This document shows, piece by piece, positions 40,291 through 48,379 of a stretch of DNA of 48,379 nt; position 1 is the stretch's first letter; each line of letters begins with the position of its first letter. The notes under the pieces were generated by a model. That model was not told where the DNA came from. It did no database searches and was given only the letters and a program-made list of their open reading frames with translations. Where the stretch lies: positions 1 to 48,379 of the forward strand of contig JACCTH010000111.1 of the NCBI GenBank assembly GCA_013812505.1, in the 5' to 3' direction. The stretch is from Acidimicrobiia bacterium. GTDB taxonomy: Bacteria > Actinomycetota > Acidimicrobiia > Spongiisociales > ZC4RG35. Position numbers and translations under genes: made by a program.

Positions 40291-40959
40291 ATGGACACCG
40301 AACGTCGCGGAGTTCCCGCAGGCCTCGAAGTCGTGCGCGCCCAGCTCCGTCACGTTTATTGGATCGGTGGCGGGAGCGGTTCGGGCAAATCGACCATCGC
40401 TCGTCGACTGGCCGCCGCCCATCATCCACTGCGGCTCTACGCGACCGATGAGGTGATGGAGGATCACGCGCGCCGTTCTACACCCGAAAGGAGCCCGTTC
40501 CTGACCAGGTTCATGGCGATGGACATGGATGAGAGATGGGTGAATCAGTCTCCGCAAGCAATGCTTGAGACCTTCCACTGGTTTCGAGGCGAGGGGTTCG
40601 AACTCATCGTCGAAGACGTCCTCGGCCTCCCGAGGAAACCCTCCGTCATTGCCGAGGGCTTCCGACTGTTGCCCCACCTCGTGAAGCCGCTCCTCGCGGC
40701 GTCGCGCCAAGCGGTATGGCTCCTGCCGACGCCCGCCTTCCGTCTGGCCGCATTCGAAAGTCGAGGCTCCTCGTGGGCAATCGCATCGAAGACCAATGAC
40801 CCCAAGCGAGCCCTTCGCAACCTGCTCGAGCGTGATCGAATGTTCACAGACCGACTCCACGAGGAAGCGAACCGTCTTGACCTGCGTGTCATCGGCGTGG
40901 ACACCACGGTGACCGAGGATGACCTTGCCGAGGAAGTGAGGGAAGCATTCGGGCTCTGA
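40291..40959 (+). CDS. P-loop kinase-like protein
   Basis: A 222-residue AAA/shikimate-kinase-like P-loop protein. Walker A GGGSGSGKST is at 26-35; LYATDEVMEDHARRSTPERS and GFELIVEDVLGLPRKPSVIA follow, and a helical lid region (NDPKRALRNLLERDRMFTDR) precedes a conserved end VIGVDTTVTEDDLAEEV. It probably phosphorylates a small molecule, perhaps an antibiotic or nucleoside. It ends 42 bases before the 507-residue unknown gene, so they may be co-transcribed. Confidence 0.75.
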   Translation: MDTERRGVPAGLEVVRAQLRHVYWIGGGSGSGKSTIARRLAAAHHPLRLYATDEVMEDHARRSTPERSPFLTRFMAMDMDERWVNQSPQAMLETFHWFRGEGFELIVEDVLGLPRKPSVIAEGFRLLPHLVKPLLAASRQAVWLLPTPAFRLAAFESRGSSWAIASKTNDPKRALRNLLERDRMFTDRLHEEANRLDLRVIGVDTTVTEDDLAEEVREAFGL

Positions 40960-41001
40960 GCCGAGAGTGCCTGGTTCATCCTGGGAAGATTGGCCCTGCA
41001 C

Positions 41002-42522
41002 ATGCGTTCAGCCGAAGCCGTCCTCCAGCTCCACGAGCGCTCCTGCTACCAACGCGCCAACCCCGAGGACGGAGTCGTCTTGGCCGAGGTCGAATCTCTC
41101 TTGGCAGGGTTCGCGGCGCGGACCGACCTGCGGAGGCATCGGCAGCGACTGGCCGACACCGGAATCGTCGGCACCGACATTCACTATCCATTCTTCTGGC
41201 CAACCGCCCGCTGGCTGGCTGCGCGCTGGCCCCGACAGCTTTCGATCGATTGGGCACAGATCGACGATGACCGGCCGTTGGTGGCCGTGCTGCCTCTGCT
41301 GGTTTCACCGGTAGAGACGACCTGGCTTCGCCTCAGCAAACCATCACCTCGGGACGCGTTGGCCCGCTTGGCAGGAGCGACGACGACAGACGCGGTGTTT
41401 CTGGTCAGACGGGTCGCGGCGATGGCAGGCAACGACTCCACCCGCGAAGCGTTCTACGACGGATTAGCGCCTCCCCTGCTACTCAAGGCGGACGTCGACA
41501 CCCCAACACGCACAACCGCCTATTACCCCCCAACTCGGATCTACTTCCAGAACGCACAATTGGAGCGCAGCCGCCCCGACCTGTGGGTCGAGATGAAACG
41601 ACCACCGCGCTCGGTACGCAATGTCTCTGTGAGAAATGGGCAACGGCTGATCGACCTGGCTCGAGAAGCGATGGTCACGAGGGGCCGCGACCTTGACGCC
41701 TTCGCCTACGGCGACCCCCGCGACGTCCGTCTCATCGACGATGGCGAAGGGCTGGCGTGGGCCATGATCGGTTTCATCGCCGAGCGCAGGCCGACGTTGC
41801 GAACTTCCTACGGGTATCTGACCCTTCGCAACGGGGTGCCGATCGGCTATGTGCAGGCCGACGTTCTCTGGCGCTGCGTGGACCTGGCATTCAACACTTT
41901 CGACACGTTCCGCGGCCACGATTCGGCCGCGGTGTTGGGACGAACTATGGCCATGTTGAGGCATCAGTTCGATGCGACGTCGTTCACCTTGGAGCCCTAC
42001 CAACTTGGGGAAGGAAACGACGAGGGCATCCAGTCTGGGGCATGGTGGTTCTACTACAAGCTCGGATTTCGGCCCCGGAACCGGCTGATCCGAAGCGTGG
42101 TGAAGACCGAATTGGAGCGAATGGAGCGCAACCCCCGGCATCGCTCGTCAGCGACCACACTTCGCAAACTCGCCCACGACTATCTCTATCTCGATCGTCC
42201 GGGAGCCCGAGCCCCGCTCTGGCCCCGCCTCGCCTTCCTTGGAGCGCAAATCGCCGGGCGTGAGAACGGCTCCTTGATCGCGGCGTCCCACCAGTTTCCT
42301 GACGCGTGGTCTCAGGCCACCACCAATGAACGGGCCGCCCTCGCCGCGTGGGCTCCAGTGATAGCGCTGCTCCCCGGCCTCGACGATTGGAGCCCCAACG
42401 AGCGCAGCGGCCTGATCGAGGTCATCCTTGCCAAGGCTGGCCACCGCGACACCGACTACCTACGTCTTTTCGAAGGCCACCCTCGCCTCGGCGAATCCCT
42501 TCGACGACTGACCAGAGCCTGA
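41002..42522 (+). CDS. Large hypothetical protein with GNAT-like central region
   Basis: A roughly 507-residue protein from ATG 41002 (a TTG at 40990 is also open). It has no signal peptide. A central part (YGYLTLRNGVPIGYVQADVL, LEPYQLGEGNDEGIQSGAWW, FYYKLGFRPRNRLIR) has the flavour of an N-acyltransferase fold. The N-terminal (YPFFWPTARWLAARWPRQLS) and C-terminal (RAALAAWAPVIALLPGLDDW) parts are not recognised. It follows the P-loop kinase and may form a functional pair with it. No catalytic residues can be assigned. Confidence 0.6.
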   Translation: MRSAEAVLQLHERSCYQRANPEDGVVLAEVESLLAGFAARTDLRRHRQRLADTGIVGTDIHYPFFWPTARWLAARWPRQLSIDWAQIDDDRPLVAVLPLLVSPVETTWLRLSKPSPRDALARLAGATTTDAVFLVRRVAAMAGNDSTREAFYDGLAPPLLLKADVDTPTRTTAYYPPTRIYFQNAQLERSRPDLWVEMKRPPRSVRNVSVRNGQRLIDLAREAMVTRGRDLDAFAYGDPRDVRLIDDGEGLAWAMIGFIAERRPTLRTSYGYLTLRNGVPIGYVQADVLWRCVDLAFNTFDTFRGHDSAAVLGRTMAMLRHQFDATSFTLEPYQLGEGNDEGIQSGAWWFYYKLGFRPRNRLIRSVVKTELERMERNPRHRSSATTLRKLAHDYLYLDRPGARAPLWPRLAFLGAQIAGRENGSLIAASHQFPDAWSQATTNERAALAAWAPVIALLPGLDDWSPNERSGLIEVILAKAGHRDTDYLRLFEGHPRLGESLRRLTRA

Positions 42523-42990
42523 GAGACGCCCGCCATACGAATGGCCTGGCTCACCAAGGCGGAGACAGGTTGTTGATCATCGGGAAGTGCTTGACATTGA
42601 GCGTCGTAGACACCTGCCCTCACACCGATCTGCCATCAGATCCGGGGTAGATGAAACGGGACATGCCACACGAGCGCACGTGGTCCACCGGACGCCAACA
42701 GGCCGACTGCGCTACTCCCCGTTTCTGGGTCTCCCGCAGCGCGATGTCGATCGCAAGATCGTGCACGACGCTATCGACACCCTTCAGAGCTACCCCGACC
42801 TGGGGTGCGACAGTCAGCGAGCCACTCCGGTGGAGCGCTTGCGCGTGTTTGGCCTGGTTGGCATCATCAACGCCTGGTGCCAACTGTTCCGCGTCCACGG
42901 CTTCGTCCGCATGACGCCCGCAACCCAGGGCGATCAAGGCCCTCAGGTCAGGAGTTGGCATCAAGCTGGTTACTCACCGCCAACGCACTT
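42523..42990. other. Intergenic, nothing recognised
   Basis: About 470 bases after the 507-residue gene. Open frames exist on both strands (42587-43027 plus, 42620-42964 minus), but the translations show no family motifs and overlap each other as mirror frames. No repeats or RNA gene seen. Confidence 0.4.
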
Positions 42991-43824
42991 CTACGCCCAA
43001 TCAACATGGTCCCGCCAGCTGTGCTGAGGCTCGTATCTCAGCACGTGGCGTGCCCGATCGATAGCGAGCAGGGTTTCGTTCCCTCGAACCGGCCGACGTA
43101 ACGGCACCTGGGGATATACGGCGGCCATCAATTCGGCCGAAGATTGTCGCATCACGCTGTCGGCCGCAGCGATGATGCACACTTCGGCTCCGCTCACCTC
43201 GACTGCAAGGCTTTGGCGGATGGCGTGGGCAACGTCGCGGACGTCTACGTATCCCCAGAGGTTCCACTTGCGAAGAAAAGGGTCATCCCAAAATGCCGGG
43301 AACGTTTGGTAGTCGTCGGGCTCCATGATGTTGGAGATGCGAAGCCCAACGAACGATACCCCTGACCTTCGCGCGAACTGCATTGCTATCAACTCGCCGG
43401 CAAGCTTGGAGAGGGCATAGGAGCTTTCCGGTCGAGGCTCGATCGACTCGTCGATGGGAGCAAAAAGCGGCGGGGTGTCGAAGGGAAGACCAAGCACGGT
43501 TTCGCTCGACGCCCATACCACCTTGCGAGCTCCACCCGCAACCGCTGCCGCGAACGCGTTGTAGGTCGAAAGGATATTCACTCTGAAGGTCTCGGCCTCG
43601 GGACGGATACCGGGCGCCGGGATGGCTGCCAGGTGCACAACTGCCTCCGCTCCGTCGACCATCTCTCGCGCCTGGCCATAGTCGGTTAGATCGGCGATTG
43701 CTGCAGATCCAAGCCCGCGGTCTCGGACCCAGTCAACGCTCAGGACCTCATGACCATGCACTCTCAGATCCGCGGTCACATAGCGTCCCGCTTTGCCGCT
43801 GCCGCCTGTGACTACGACCTTCAT
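42991..43824 (-). CDS. NAD-dependent epimerase/dehydratase (extended SDR)
   Basis: A 277-residue SDR-family protein from ATG 43824, with AAGGAG five bases upstream. The NAD motif is KVVVTGGSGKAGRYVTADL, then DGAEAVVHLAAIPAPGIRPE, NILSTYNAFAAAVAGGARKV, VWASSETVLGLPFDTPP and SSYALSKLAGELIAMQFARR with Tyr and Lys of the YxxxK pair. It ends WRDHVDWA. A sugar or hydroxysteroid-like substrate is possible; neighbours give no clue. Confidence 0.85.
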   Translation of the reverse strand: MKVVVTGGSGKAGRYVTADLRVHGHEVLSVDWVRDRGLGSAAIADLTDYGQAREMVDGAEAVVHLAAIPAPGIRPEAETFRVNILSTYNAFAAAVAGGARKVVWASSETVLGLPFDTPPLFAPIDESIEPRPESSYALSKLAGELIAMQFARRSGVSFVGLRISNIMEPDDYQTFPAFWDDPFLRKWNLWGYVDVRDVAHAIRQSLAVEVSGAEVCIIAAADSVMRQSSAELMAAVYPQVPLRRPVRGNETLLAIDRARHVLRYEPQHSWRDHVDWA

Positions 43825-44500
43825 TCCGTCTCCTTGTGGACGCGACGCTCGGACGTTCCGACCCTTACCTCGCCGGGATGACCACCCAGTATTCAAGCCG
43901 GTGCTCGCGTGGCCACAGTCCGATCAATCTTCGACGTTCCGATAACCAGAGGGCCGCTTGGGCAAACTCCCTGAAGACCTCGGCCAAAGCGGGAAGTAGC
44001 GCGCCATGAGGGGATCGAGACTTGGAGGAAATGCCGATTTTCCGCCGAGGACGCCGAGCAGAACCAGGTGCCCGGCGAACAAAAAGAGGCCCGCGCTCAG
44101 ATGTCCTCGAACCCGTGGACTCCCGCAACCAGGAGGTCATCGCAGCCCACCTGCGACCGCCACTTTCAACTATGGCCCTACCCCACTACTCGATGGGGCT
44201 TCGGGGCGCGAGTACCTTTTGACGAATCAAAGCGCGGAGAAGGCGAAGCCAACGAGCGAGAAGCTCCACTGCAGTATGCCGAGCGCCGGTCTGTATAACG
44301 CGGGGTGCTGGCGGCGGGTGCGTTGTCAAGTCCGGTGGGTCACTTTGGATCGGCTCCTTGCCATTTTGCAAAGTCTGACGCTTGGAGCTCAACACTAAGG
44401 CGACATTTTTGACAACTTCTCTGCGCCTGAGAATCCGATGAGCAGTCGCTCAGGCCTGGCTCACATCCAGAGAATCGCCACCGGCAACCGGTCTCGACAT
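43825..44500. other. Intergenic, no recognised gene
   Basis: About 675 bases. A minus-strand frame at 43865-44140 (ALLPALAEVFREFAQAALWL) and others are open, but none shows a known motif. No strong hairpin or repeat was seen. Confidence 0.4.
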
Positions 44501-44706
44501 TCAGGCAACTAGGCCGATCCCCATTCCGAGAAGCCACACCGACCAAACGATGTAGAGAACCGGGATTGCCGTACCGGCGAGGCCCAATCCCCGCGCCTCG
44601 TTTGGACCGAGAAACTCGGCCGAACCCACCGCTAGACCAGCTCCGACGATGATCCCGGGCCAGCCGAGCCACGTTGGAATAGCCGCTCCTTGGATTACAC
44701 CGACAC
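44501..44706 (-). pseudogene. C-terminal fragment of a membrane protein
   Basis: A roughly 68-codon minus-strand fragment directly downstream of the ArsR gene: TWLGWPGIIVGAGLAVGSAE, FLGPNEARGLGLAGTAIPVL and YIVWSVWLLGMGIGLVA. It resembles the last two helices of DUF4386-like membrane proteins. The rest of such a protein is absent, so it reads as a remnant. Confidence 0.5.
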
Positions 44707-44709
44707 CGA

Positions 44710-45276
44710 TTAGCGGTCGGGCAGCAAGGGGTAGTCCGCGATCGGGTAGATGCCGACGACGAACCCATAGGCAGTATCTCCCGAGCGGGGAAGCCGGTCG
44801 AACTCCTGCACTAGCGCCAAGGCCTGGGGCCAAAACTCGGCGGCTCGCTCAGGCGGAATGCGGGCGTGCCGGATGAATGACCACAAACGGTGAGCCTGGT
44901 ACGCGCCTTCGGACTCCTGTGCGGCGACCTCGAAGTCGTTGAAGTCCAACGGCAGCACCTCACCCCGGCTCTCCCCCACCCCGACGTAGAACATCCGCGC
45001 GATTCGGCCGAAATAACGCTCCTCGATCGCCCGCACCCGCCGGGTCCGGACCACACGGACCAAGCCGGCATCGAATAGCACGTTGACGTGATAGGCGATC
45101 GTGCTCGTCGGCCGGTCCACGGCGCTGGCCAGCTCGGTCACTGTGGCCGCCCGCTCGTGCAACAGGCCAAGGATCGTGGTCCGCAATTGGTGGCCGATGG
45201 CCTGGACCTGAACGGGGTCGGTGAGCTCCATGGTGTCGACCAGTTCGTAGTCGGGAGTAGAGGACTTGCCGGTCAT
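44710..45276 (-). CDS. ArsR/HTH_20-type transcriptional regulator
   Basis: A 188-residue regulator: TDPVQVQAIGHQLRTTILGL, LLHERAATVTELASAVDRPT, STIAYHVNVLFDAGLVRVVR (winged helix, about 18-75). A longer C-terminal helical part (AYQAHRLWSFIRHARIPPER) is typical of the HTH_20 group. It is divergent from the dienelactone hydrolase across a 72-base gap, so it probably controls that gene and itself. The signal it senses is unknown. Confidence 0.88.
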   Translation of the reverse strand: MTGKSSTPDYELVDTMELTDPVQVQAIGHQLRTTILGLLHERAATVTELASAVDRPTSTIAYHVNVLFDAGLVRVVRTRRVRAIEERYFGRIARMFYVGVGESRGEVLPLDFNDFEVAAQESEGAYQAHRLWSFIRHARIPPERAAEFWPQALALVQEFDRLPRSGDTAYGFVVGIYPIADYPLLPDR

Positions 45277-45348
45277 GACGGATCAGACTAGTGTTCTCGA
45301 TTGTTCCAGATTTTTGGATCATTGCCGACGACCCGAGGAGTTGAGACC

Positions 45349-45927
45349 GTGCCAGAGATCGTTTTGTTCCACCACGTTCAGGGGCTCACCCCCGGGGTTG
45401 CTGCCTTCGCCGAGGAGTTGCGGGAGGCTGGTCACACCGTGCACATCCCTGACCTGTTCGACAGCCGCACTTTCGAAACTCTCGAGGAAGGTATCGCCTA
45501 TGCCAAAACGATCGGGTTCGACACCATCCTCGACCGGGGAGTCACCGCAGCCGAAACGCTGCGACCGGACCTGGTCTACGCGGGCTTCTCGATGGGCGTA
45601 ATGCCCGCCCAGAAGCTTGCCCAGTCCCGAGCGGGTGCCCGAGGAGCGCTGTTCTTCGACGCCTGCCTTCCGGTCACCGAATTCAGCGAGCGATGGCCCG
45701 AAGGTTTACCGGTCCAGGTGCACGGTATGGAAGCCGACCCCATCTTTGCCGAGGAGGGCGACCTCGACGCGGCGCGGGCCCTAGTCGACTCCACCGAGCA
45801 GGCAGAGCTCTTCCTTTACCCCGGCGACGTCCACCTTTTCGCGGACTCCTCTCTGCCCTCCTACGACAAGGCGGCGACCGAGCTGATGACCAGCCGCGTC
45901 CTCGACTTCCTGTCGAGGCTCAAATGA
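45349..45927 (+). CDS. Dienelactone hydrolase-family protein
   Basis: A 192-residue alpha/beta hydrolase from GTG 45349 (GAGGAG nine bases upstream): VPEIVLFHHVQGLTPGVAAF, DLVYAGFSMGVMPAQKLAQS (nucleophile Ser81, a GxSxG in place of the Cys of classical dienelactone hydrolases), VHGMEADPIFAEEG (acid) and LYPGDVHLFAD (His). Divergent from an ArsR-type regulator, a common actinobacterial pairing. The natural substrate is unclear. Confidence 0.86.
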   Translation: MPEIVLFHHVQGLTPGVAAFAEELREAGHTVHIPDLFDSRTFETLEEGIAYAKTIGFDTILDRGVTAAETLRPDLVYAGFSMGVMPAQKLAQSRAGARGALFFDACLPVTEFSERWPEGLPVQVHGMEADPIFAEEGDLDAARALVDSTEQAELFLYPGDVHLFADSSLPSYDKAATELMTSRVLDFLSRLK

Positions 45928-45995
45928 CGCCCCGATAAAGTCCGTCTACTCCAAGATCGACAATCACCACACTTTTTTAGCCTGTATTTGAATAT

Positions 45996-46517
45996 GTGAC
46001 TGTGGCGAGAGCGCTGCTTCTGCTCTTGGTTTTGGTTGCTTCATCGTGCTCACCGGTCGACGCTGAGGAATCCGCGTCCGATAGATCGGAGCCAGCGCAA
46101 ACCGAAACTTTCACCGGAGAGCAGGGCATCGAATTGCAGCTCGTTCCGCTCCTGCCGAGCTACAGCGCGGGCGGCCGGGTGGAGTTGGCTCTCCTGGTCG
46201 ATGATTCGATCAACCTCCAGTCCGAGGTACTTAAGGGCATTGGCTCCTATTTGGAGAGGTGGGAAGAAAACCGTTGGGAGCGGCTGTTTGTATTGACCGG
46301 CGCGTTCGACAGTCGGGAACCATCCTTCTGGCCGATCGACGATCCGAACCGCGGCATCGTCAGCTTGGCTTGGGCGGGCGATGTGGAAGAAGTCGTCGTG
46401 TTACCTCCTGTTGGTCCGGGTCGCTATCGAATTGTCAAGAAGGTGATCCTGACCCTCGACGAAGTGAACGAACCTGTGTTGGTCGGCGCGGAGTTTGAGG
46501 TGGACGTTCAGAGCTAG
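45996..46517 (+). CDS. Lipoprotein with Ig-like plateau domain
   Basis: A 173-residue lipoprotein from GTG 45996, with a signal peptide ARALLLLLVLVASSC placing the lipidated Cys at 18. The rest (LQLVPLLPSYSAGGRVELAL, GSYLERWEENRWERLFVLTG, LPPVGPGRYRIVKKVIL) fits the small bacterial Ig-like 'plateau' domain seen in cell-surface proteins. TATTTG five bases before the GTG suggests a leaderless start. It lies 12 bases from the downstream RibD_C-type gene. Confidence 0.68.
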   Translation: MTVARALLLLLVLVASSCSPVDAEESASDRSEPAQTETFTGEQGIELQLVPLLPSYSAGGRVELALLVDDSINLQSEVLKGIGSYLERWEENRWERLFVLTGAFDSREPSFWPIDDPNRGIVSLAWAGDVEEVVVLPPVGPGRYRIVKKVILTLDEVNEPVLVGAEFEVDVQS

Positions 46518-46529
46518 ACAGGAGGCTGC

Positions 46530-47087
46530 ATGCCCAAGCTCATCTACACAGCGATCACATCGCTCGACGGCTACGTGGAGGATAAGGGGGGCGGGTTCGA
46601 CTGGGCGGTGCCCGATGCCGAGGTCCACGCGTTCATCAACGAGCTCGAAGGGCATATCGGCACGCACCTCTACGGCCGGCGCATGTACGAGACGATGGCC
46701 GTCTGGCAGACCTTCGGCGACGAGCCCGGGCTGACCGAAATCGAGGCGGATTTCGCTGAGATGTGGCGAGCCCTGGACAAGGTCGTCTACTCCAGGACCC
46801 TCGACGCGGTTTGGACGCCCCGGACCCGACTCGAGCGCGAGTTCGATCCCGAAGCCGTGCGCCGCATGAAGGATGTCGCCGATCGCGACCTCAGCATCAG
46901 CGGCCCCGAACTGGCGCAGCACGCGTTCAGGGCCGGTCTGGTGGACGAAGTCCACAAGTTCGTGTTCCCGGTCGTGGTGGGCGGCGGCAAGCCGGGGCTC
47001 CCCCGGGAAGTCAGGGTGGAACTCGAGCTGGTCGACGAGCGGCGCTTCGGCAACGGCGTGGTCCACCTGCACCACCGCACGCGATGA
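46530..47087 (+). CDS. Dihydrofolate reductase-family (RibD_C) protein
   Basis: A 185-residue RibD_C protein with an intact N-terminus: PKLIYTAITSLDGYVEDKGG, GTHLYGRRMYETMAVWQTFG, LSISGPELAQHAFRAGLVDE and KFVFPVVVGGGKPGLPREV. ATG 46530 has AGGAGG just upstream. It is the third RibD_C protein in the window and shows no obvious shared operon with the other two. NADPH-dependent reductase of unknown substrate. Confidence 0.87.
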   Translation: MPKLIYTAITSLDGYVEDKGGGFDWAVPDAEVHAFINELEGHIGTHLYGRRMYETMAVWQTFGDEPGLTEIEADFAEMWRALDKVVYSRTLDAVWTPRTRLEREFDPEAVRRMKDVADRDLSISGPELAQHAFRAGLVDEVHKFVFPVVVGGGKPGLPREVRVELELVDERRFGNGVVHLHHRTR

Positions 47088-47123
47088 ATCTCTCGAACTT
47101 GATCGCGAGGGCTCCCCAACGGA

Positions 47124-47513
47124 TTAAGTCGGAGTGATGGAATTCACCCCCAACGACGCGGCTCCATCGGCTAGCCGCTGGTCGTAGGTCACCAGTCCTT
47201 CGAGTTCATCGCCGATCTCTAGCGCAGCAGCCAGGTGCAACGCATCCAGACTCCGCATCATGTCGGGCTCCAACTGTGCCGCCCGTTCGCACACTGCCGT
47301 GGAGAGCATCACCAGAATCAAGGAGTCGAGGACCGCCCGCGCCTGAACCATGTGCTCCGGAGCAGACCTTCTTGTTGCCCGGAGCAGCTCGGTGCGCAAG
47401 AGGTCGCTGGAGAAAATCCGCTCCTCGCGATCCGTCAGCCATCTGCGAAGTGCCGTTGAGCCCTTTTCGACGACAACCAACTTCGTCGCCGCCGTTGTGT
47501 CGAGATAGAACAC
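47124..47513 (-). CDS. PIN-domain toxin (VapC family)
   Basis: A 129-residue PIN toxin from GTG 47513: MFYLDTTAATKLVVVEKGST, SSDLLRTELLRATRR, MMRSLDALHLAAALEIGDEL and LVTYDQRLADGAASLGV. The acidic set (Asp5, Glu of RTEL, Asp of SLDALHL, Asp of TYDQRL) is complete. The start lies two bases after the antitoxin stop. Intact module. Confidence 0.9.
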   Translation of the reverse strand: MFYLDTTAATKLVVVEKGSTALRRWLTDREERIFSSDLLRTELLRATRRSAPEHMVQARAVLDSLILVMLSTAVCERAAQLEPDMMRSLDALHLAAALEIGDELEGLVTYDQRLADGAASLGVNSITPT

Positions 47514-47515
47514 TT

Positions 47516-47791
47516 TCAGTACCGCTCGGTCTGCCGCATCCTTTTCAGCTCCTCAGACAATGCGGAGCGTCCTTTGCGCCGGGGGGCCGGCGCAGGCAGA
47601 TCCGCGAGCCGGCGCCGGGCGGGACGAGCACGCTCTGCGGCAATGAGAGCCTCGATCCGACTGGATGGCAGCGGGATCATCTGGGCCACAGGACGGCCAC
47701 GGTCAGTGATCGTCACGAGCTCCCCAGCCGCGGCCTCGGCTACCACCGCCGACGCGTTTTGCTTTAAAGCACGGATTCCGACCTCGGACAT
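47516..47791 (-). CDS. Phd-type antitoxin
   Basis: A 91-residue antitoxin: SEVGIRALKQNASAVVAEAA, AGELVTITDRGRPVAQMIPL and a basic, helical toxin-binding tail RPARRRLADLPAPAPRRKGR ending KRMRQTERY. The operator palindrome CTACATTGTAG lies four bases upstream of its ATG. First gene of a type II module with the PIN toxin. Confidence 0.88.
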   Translation of the reverse strand: MSEVGIRALKQNASAVVAEAAAGELVTITDRGRPVAQMIPLPSSRIEALIAAERARPARRRLADLPAPAPRRKGRSALSEELKRMRQTERY

Positions 47792-47794
47792 GTT

Positions 47795-47805
47795 CTACAT
47801 TGTAG
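47795..47805. promoter_or_regulatory. CTACATTGTAG palindrome, antitoxin operator
   Basis: An 11-base perfect palindrome four bases upstream of the Phd-type antitoxin start codon. It fits negative autoregulation by the antitoxin-toxin complex. Confidence 0.6.
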
Positions 47806-47861
47806 CACCGTCGTACCCATCAAGAGAGATAGGCGACGGAGCTTTCGCCGTGGCACCACCT

Positions 47862-48287
47862 TCATGGCTGGTGCATAGCCAGCTTGGGCCAGGTCCATGC
47901 GTTGTGGACGATGGCCGCCAGCAGTGCGACTTCGATGGCGCTGCCGAGGATGTAGTAGTTCCACTCGCCGACTGCTCCGGCGATGATCGTCAGCGCATAG
48001 ATGATGCTCAGTGCGAGGTTGGCGATTCGGTTGATTGCTGGTCGCAGGACGAGTGTGCCGACCACCATGAGGCTCGGGATCACGATGTAGATCGTGGTCC
48101 AAAGAAGGAAGGACTGGTTGACCATGAACCCGCCGATCGTCCCAGCCTCGATGTCGGCTCGGAAGTCGGGTCGGTAGAGGCTGAAGAGGTCGACATAGGC
48201 GAAGACGAACAACATCGACGTCCAGAGCGCCGAGATCTTGATCCTCACGTTTACCTTTGACGGTTCGAACCTCGTTTCAGCGGTCAT
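47862..48287 (-). CDS. DUF6326-like membrane protein
   Basis: A 141-residue four-helix membrane protein: VNVRIKISALWTSMLFVFAYVD starts it, with helices near ALWTSMLFVFAYVDLF, LLWTTIYIVIPSLMVVGTLV, NLALSIIYALTIIAGAVGEW and YYILGSAIEVALLAAIVHNA. The YxDLFxLYRP motif (VDLFSLYRPDFRADIEAG) is characteristic. ATG 48287 has GGAGGG seven bases upstream. Function unknown. Confidence 0.78.
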   Translation of the reverse strand: MTAETRFEPSKVNVRIKISALWTSMLFVFAYVDLFSLYRPDFRADIEAGTIGGFMVNQSFLLWTTIYIVIPSLMVVGTLVLRPAINRIANLALSIIYALTIIAGAVGEWNYYILGSAIEVALLAAIVHNAWTWPKLAMHQP

Positions 48288-48379
48288 GTGTGATCCCTCC
48301 GTGATCGATCGGCATTAACGTCACGATGACGGGGCGTATTGGCGGGCGCATCGGTCAGCAAGCTCGACTTGTCCTGTCC

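Noticed and set aside
42587-43027. Possible gene pair on opposite strands in the 470-base gap
   Set aside because: The two open frames mirror each other and neither shows motifs or a ribosome site.
43865-44140. Minus-strand frame upstream of the epimerase
   Set aside because: The sequence does not resemble a known protein, and it overlaps the epimerase's upstream frame; no support beyond openness.

Overview
The window looks like a chromosomal accessory region from a high-GC actinomycete-grade bacterium, most likely Actinomycetota and perhaps class Acidimicrobiia. This is inferred from GC-rich coding with many GTG/TTG starts, a flavin-dependent LLM oxidoreductase and a deazaflavin (F420) Ddn-type protein, an LpqF-like lipoprotein, leaderless promoters, and a LigC-type ATP-dependent DNA ligase paired with AlkB. 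No rRNA, tRNA, CRISPR array, complete insertion sequence or phage module was seen.

Layout. 0-6.6 kb: molybdenum hydroxylase (FAD subunit plus a fused [2Fe-2S]/molybdopterin subunit), an LLM flavin oxidoreductase, and an ArsR repressor translationally coupled to an SRPBCC-alpha/beta hydrolase fusion, with a clear promoter-operator. 6.8-13.8 kb: toxin-antitoxin modules (one decayed), a DNA ligase/AlkB pair split by an internal inversion, a hydrolase and a membrane protein. 13.9-24.5 kb: a BtuF-like binding protein, a DDAH, DUF1801, a RibD_C reductase, a serine beta-lactamase-like lipoprotein, LtrA, a cyclase-family protein, DUF4389, and a quinone-oxidoreductase-like gene divergent from a TetR regulator with repeated operator sites. 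24.6-26.8 kb: a decapeptide-repeat protein, a decayed duplicate of a disulfide-oxidoreductase gene start, palindromic repeats, a MazEF remnant and a lipoprotein. 26.9-31.0 kb: a two-component system with a PepSY protein, then a class I disulfide oxidoreductase. 31.0-37.1 kb: a chimeric FGE/agmatinase remnant, a Phd-VapC module, and a tight five-gene operon for carnitine / gamma-butyrobetaine breakdown. 37.1-48.4 kb: an FMN 2-hydroxyacid oxidase, hydrolases, two more RibD_C proteins, a P-loop kinase with an unknown 507-residue protein, an epimerase, an ArsR regulator divergent from a dienelactone hydrolase, a lipoprotein, another Phd-VapC pair and a DUF6326 membrane protein.

How genes work together. 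The clearest pathway is 32264-37085: acyl-CoA dehydrogenase, CaiD-like hydratase, a hotdog thioesterase, carnitine dehydrogenase fused to a second thioesterase, and a BKACE enzyme. Together they could take gamma-butyrobetainyl-CoA through L-carnitine to glycine betaine and acetoacetate. CoA activation and transport genes are not in the window.

Reliability. Several otherwise well-conserved genes carry single-base indels, often in short homopolymers and often in compensating pairs. Some apparent pseudogenes may therefore be consensus errors, whereas the ligase/AlkB inversion, the FGE/agmatinase chimera and the decayed toxin genes need larger rearrangements. All family assignments come from reading motifs by eye; no database search was run.
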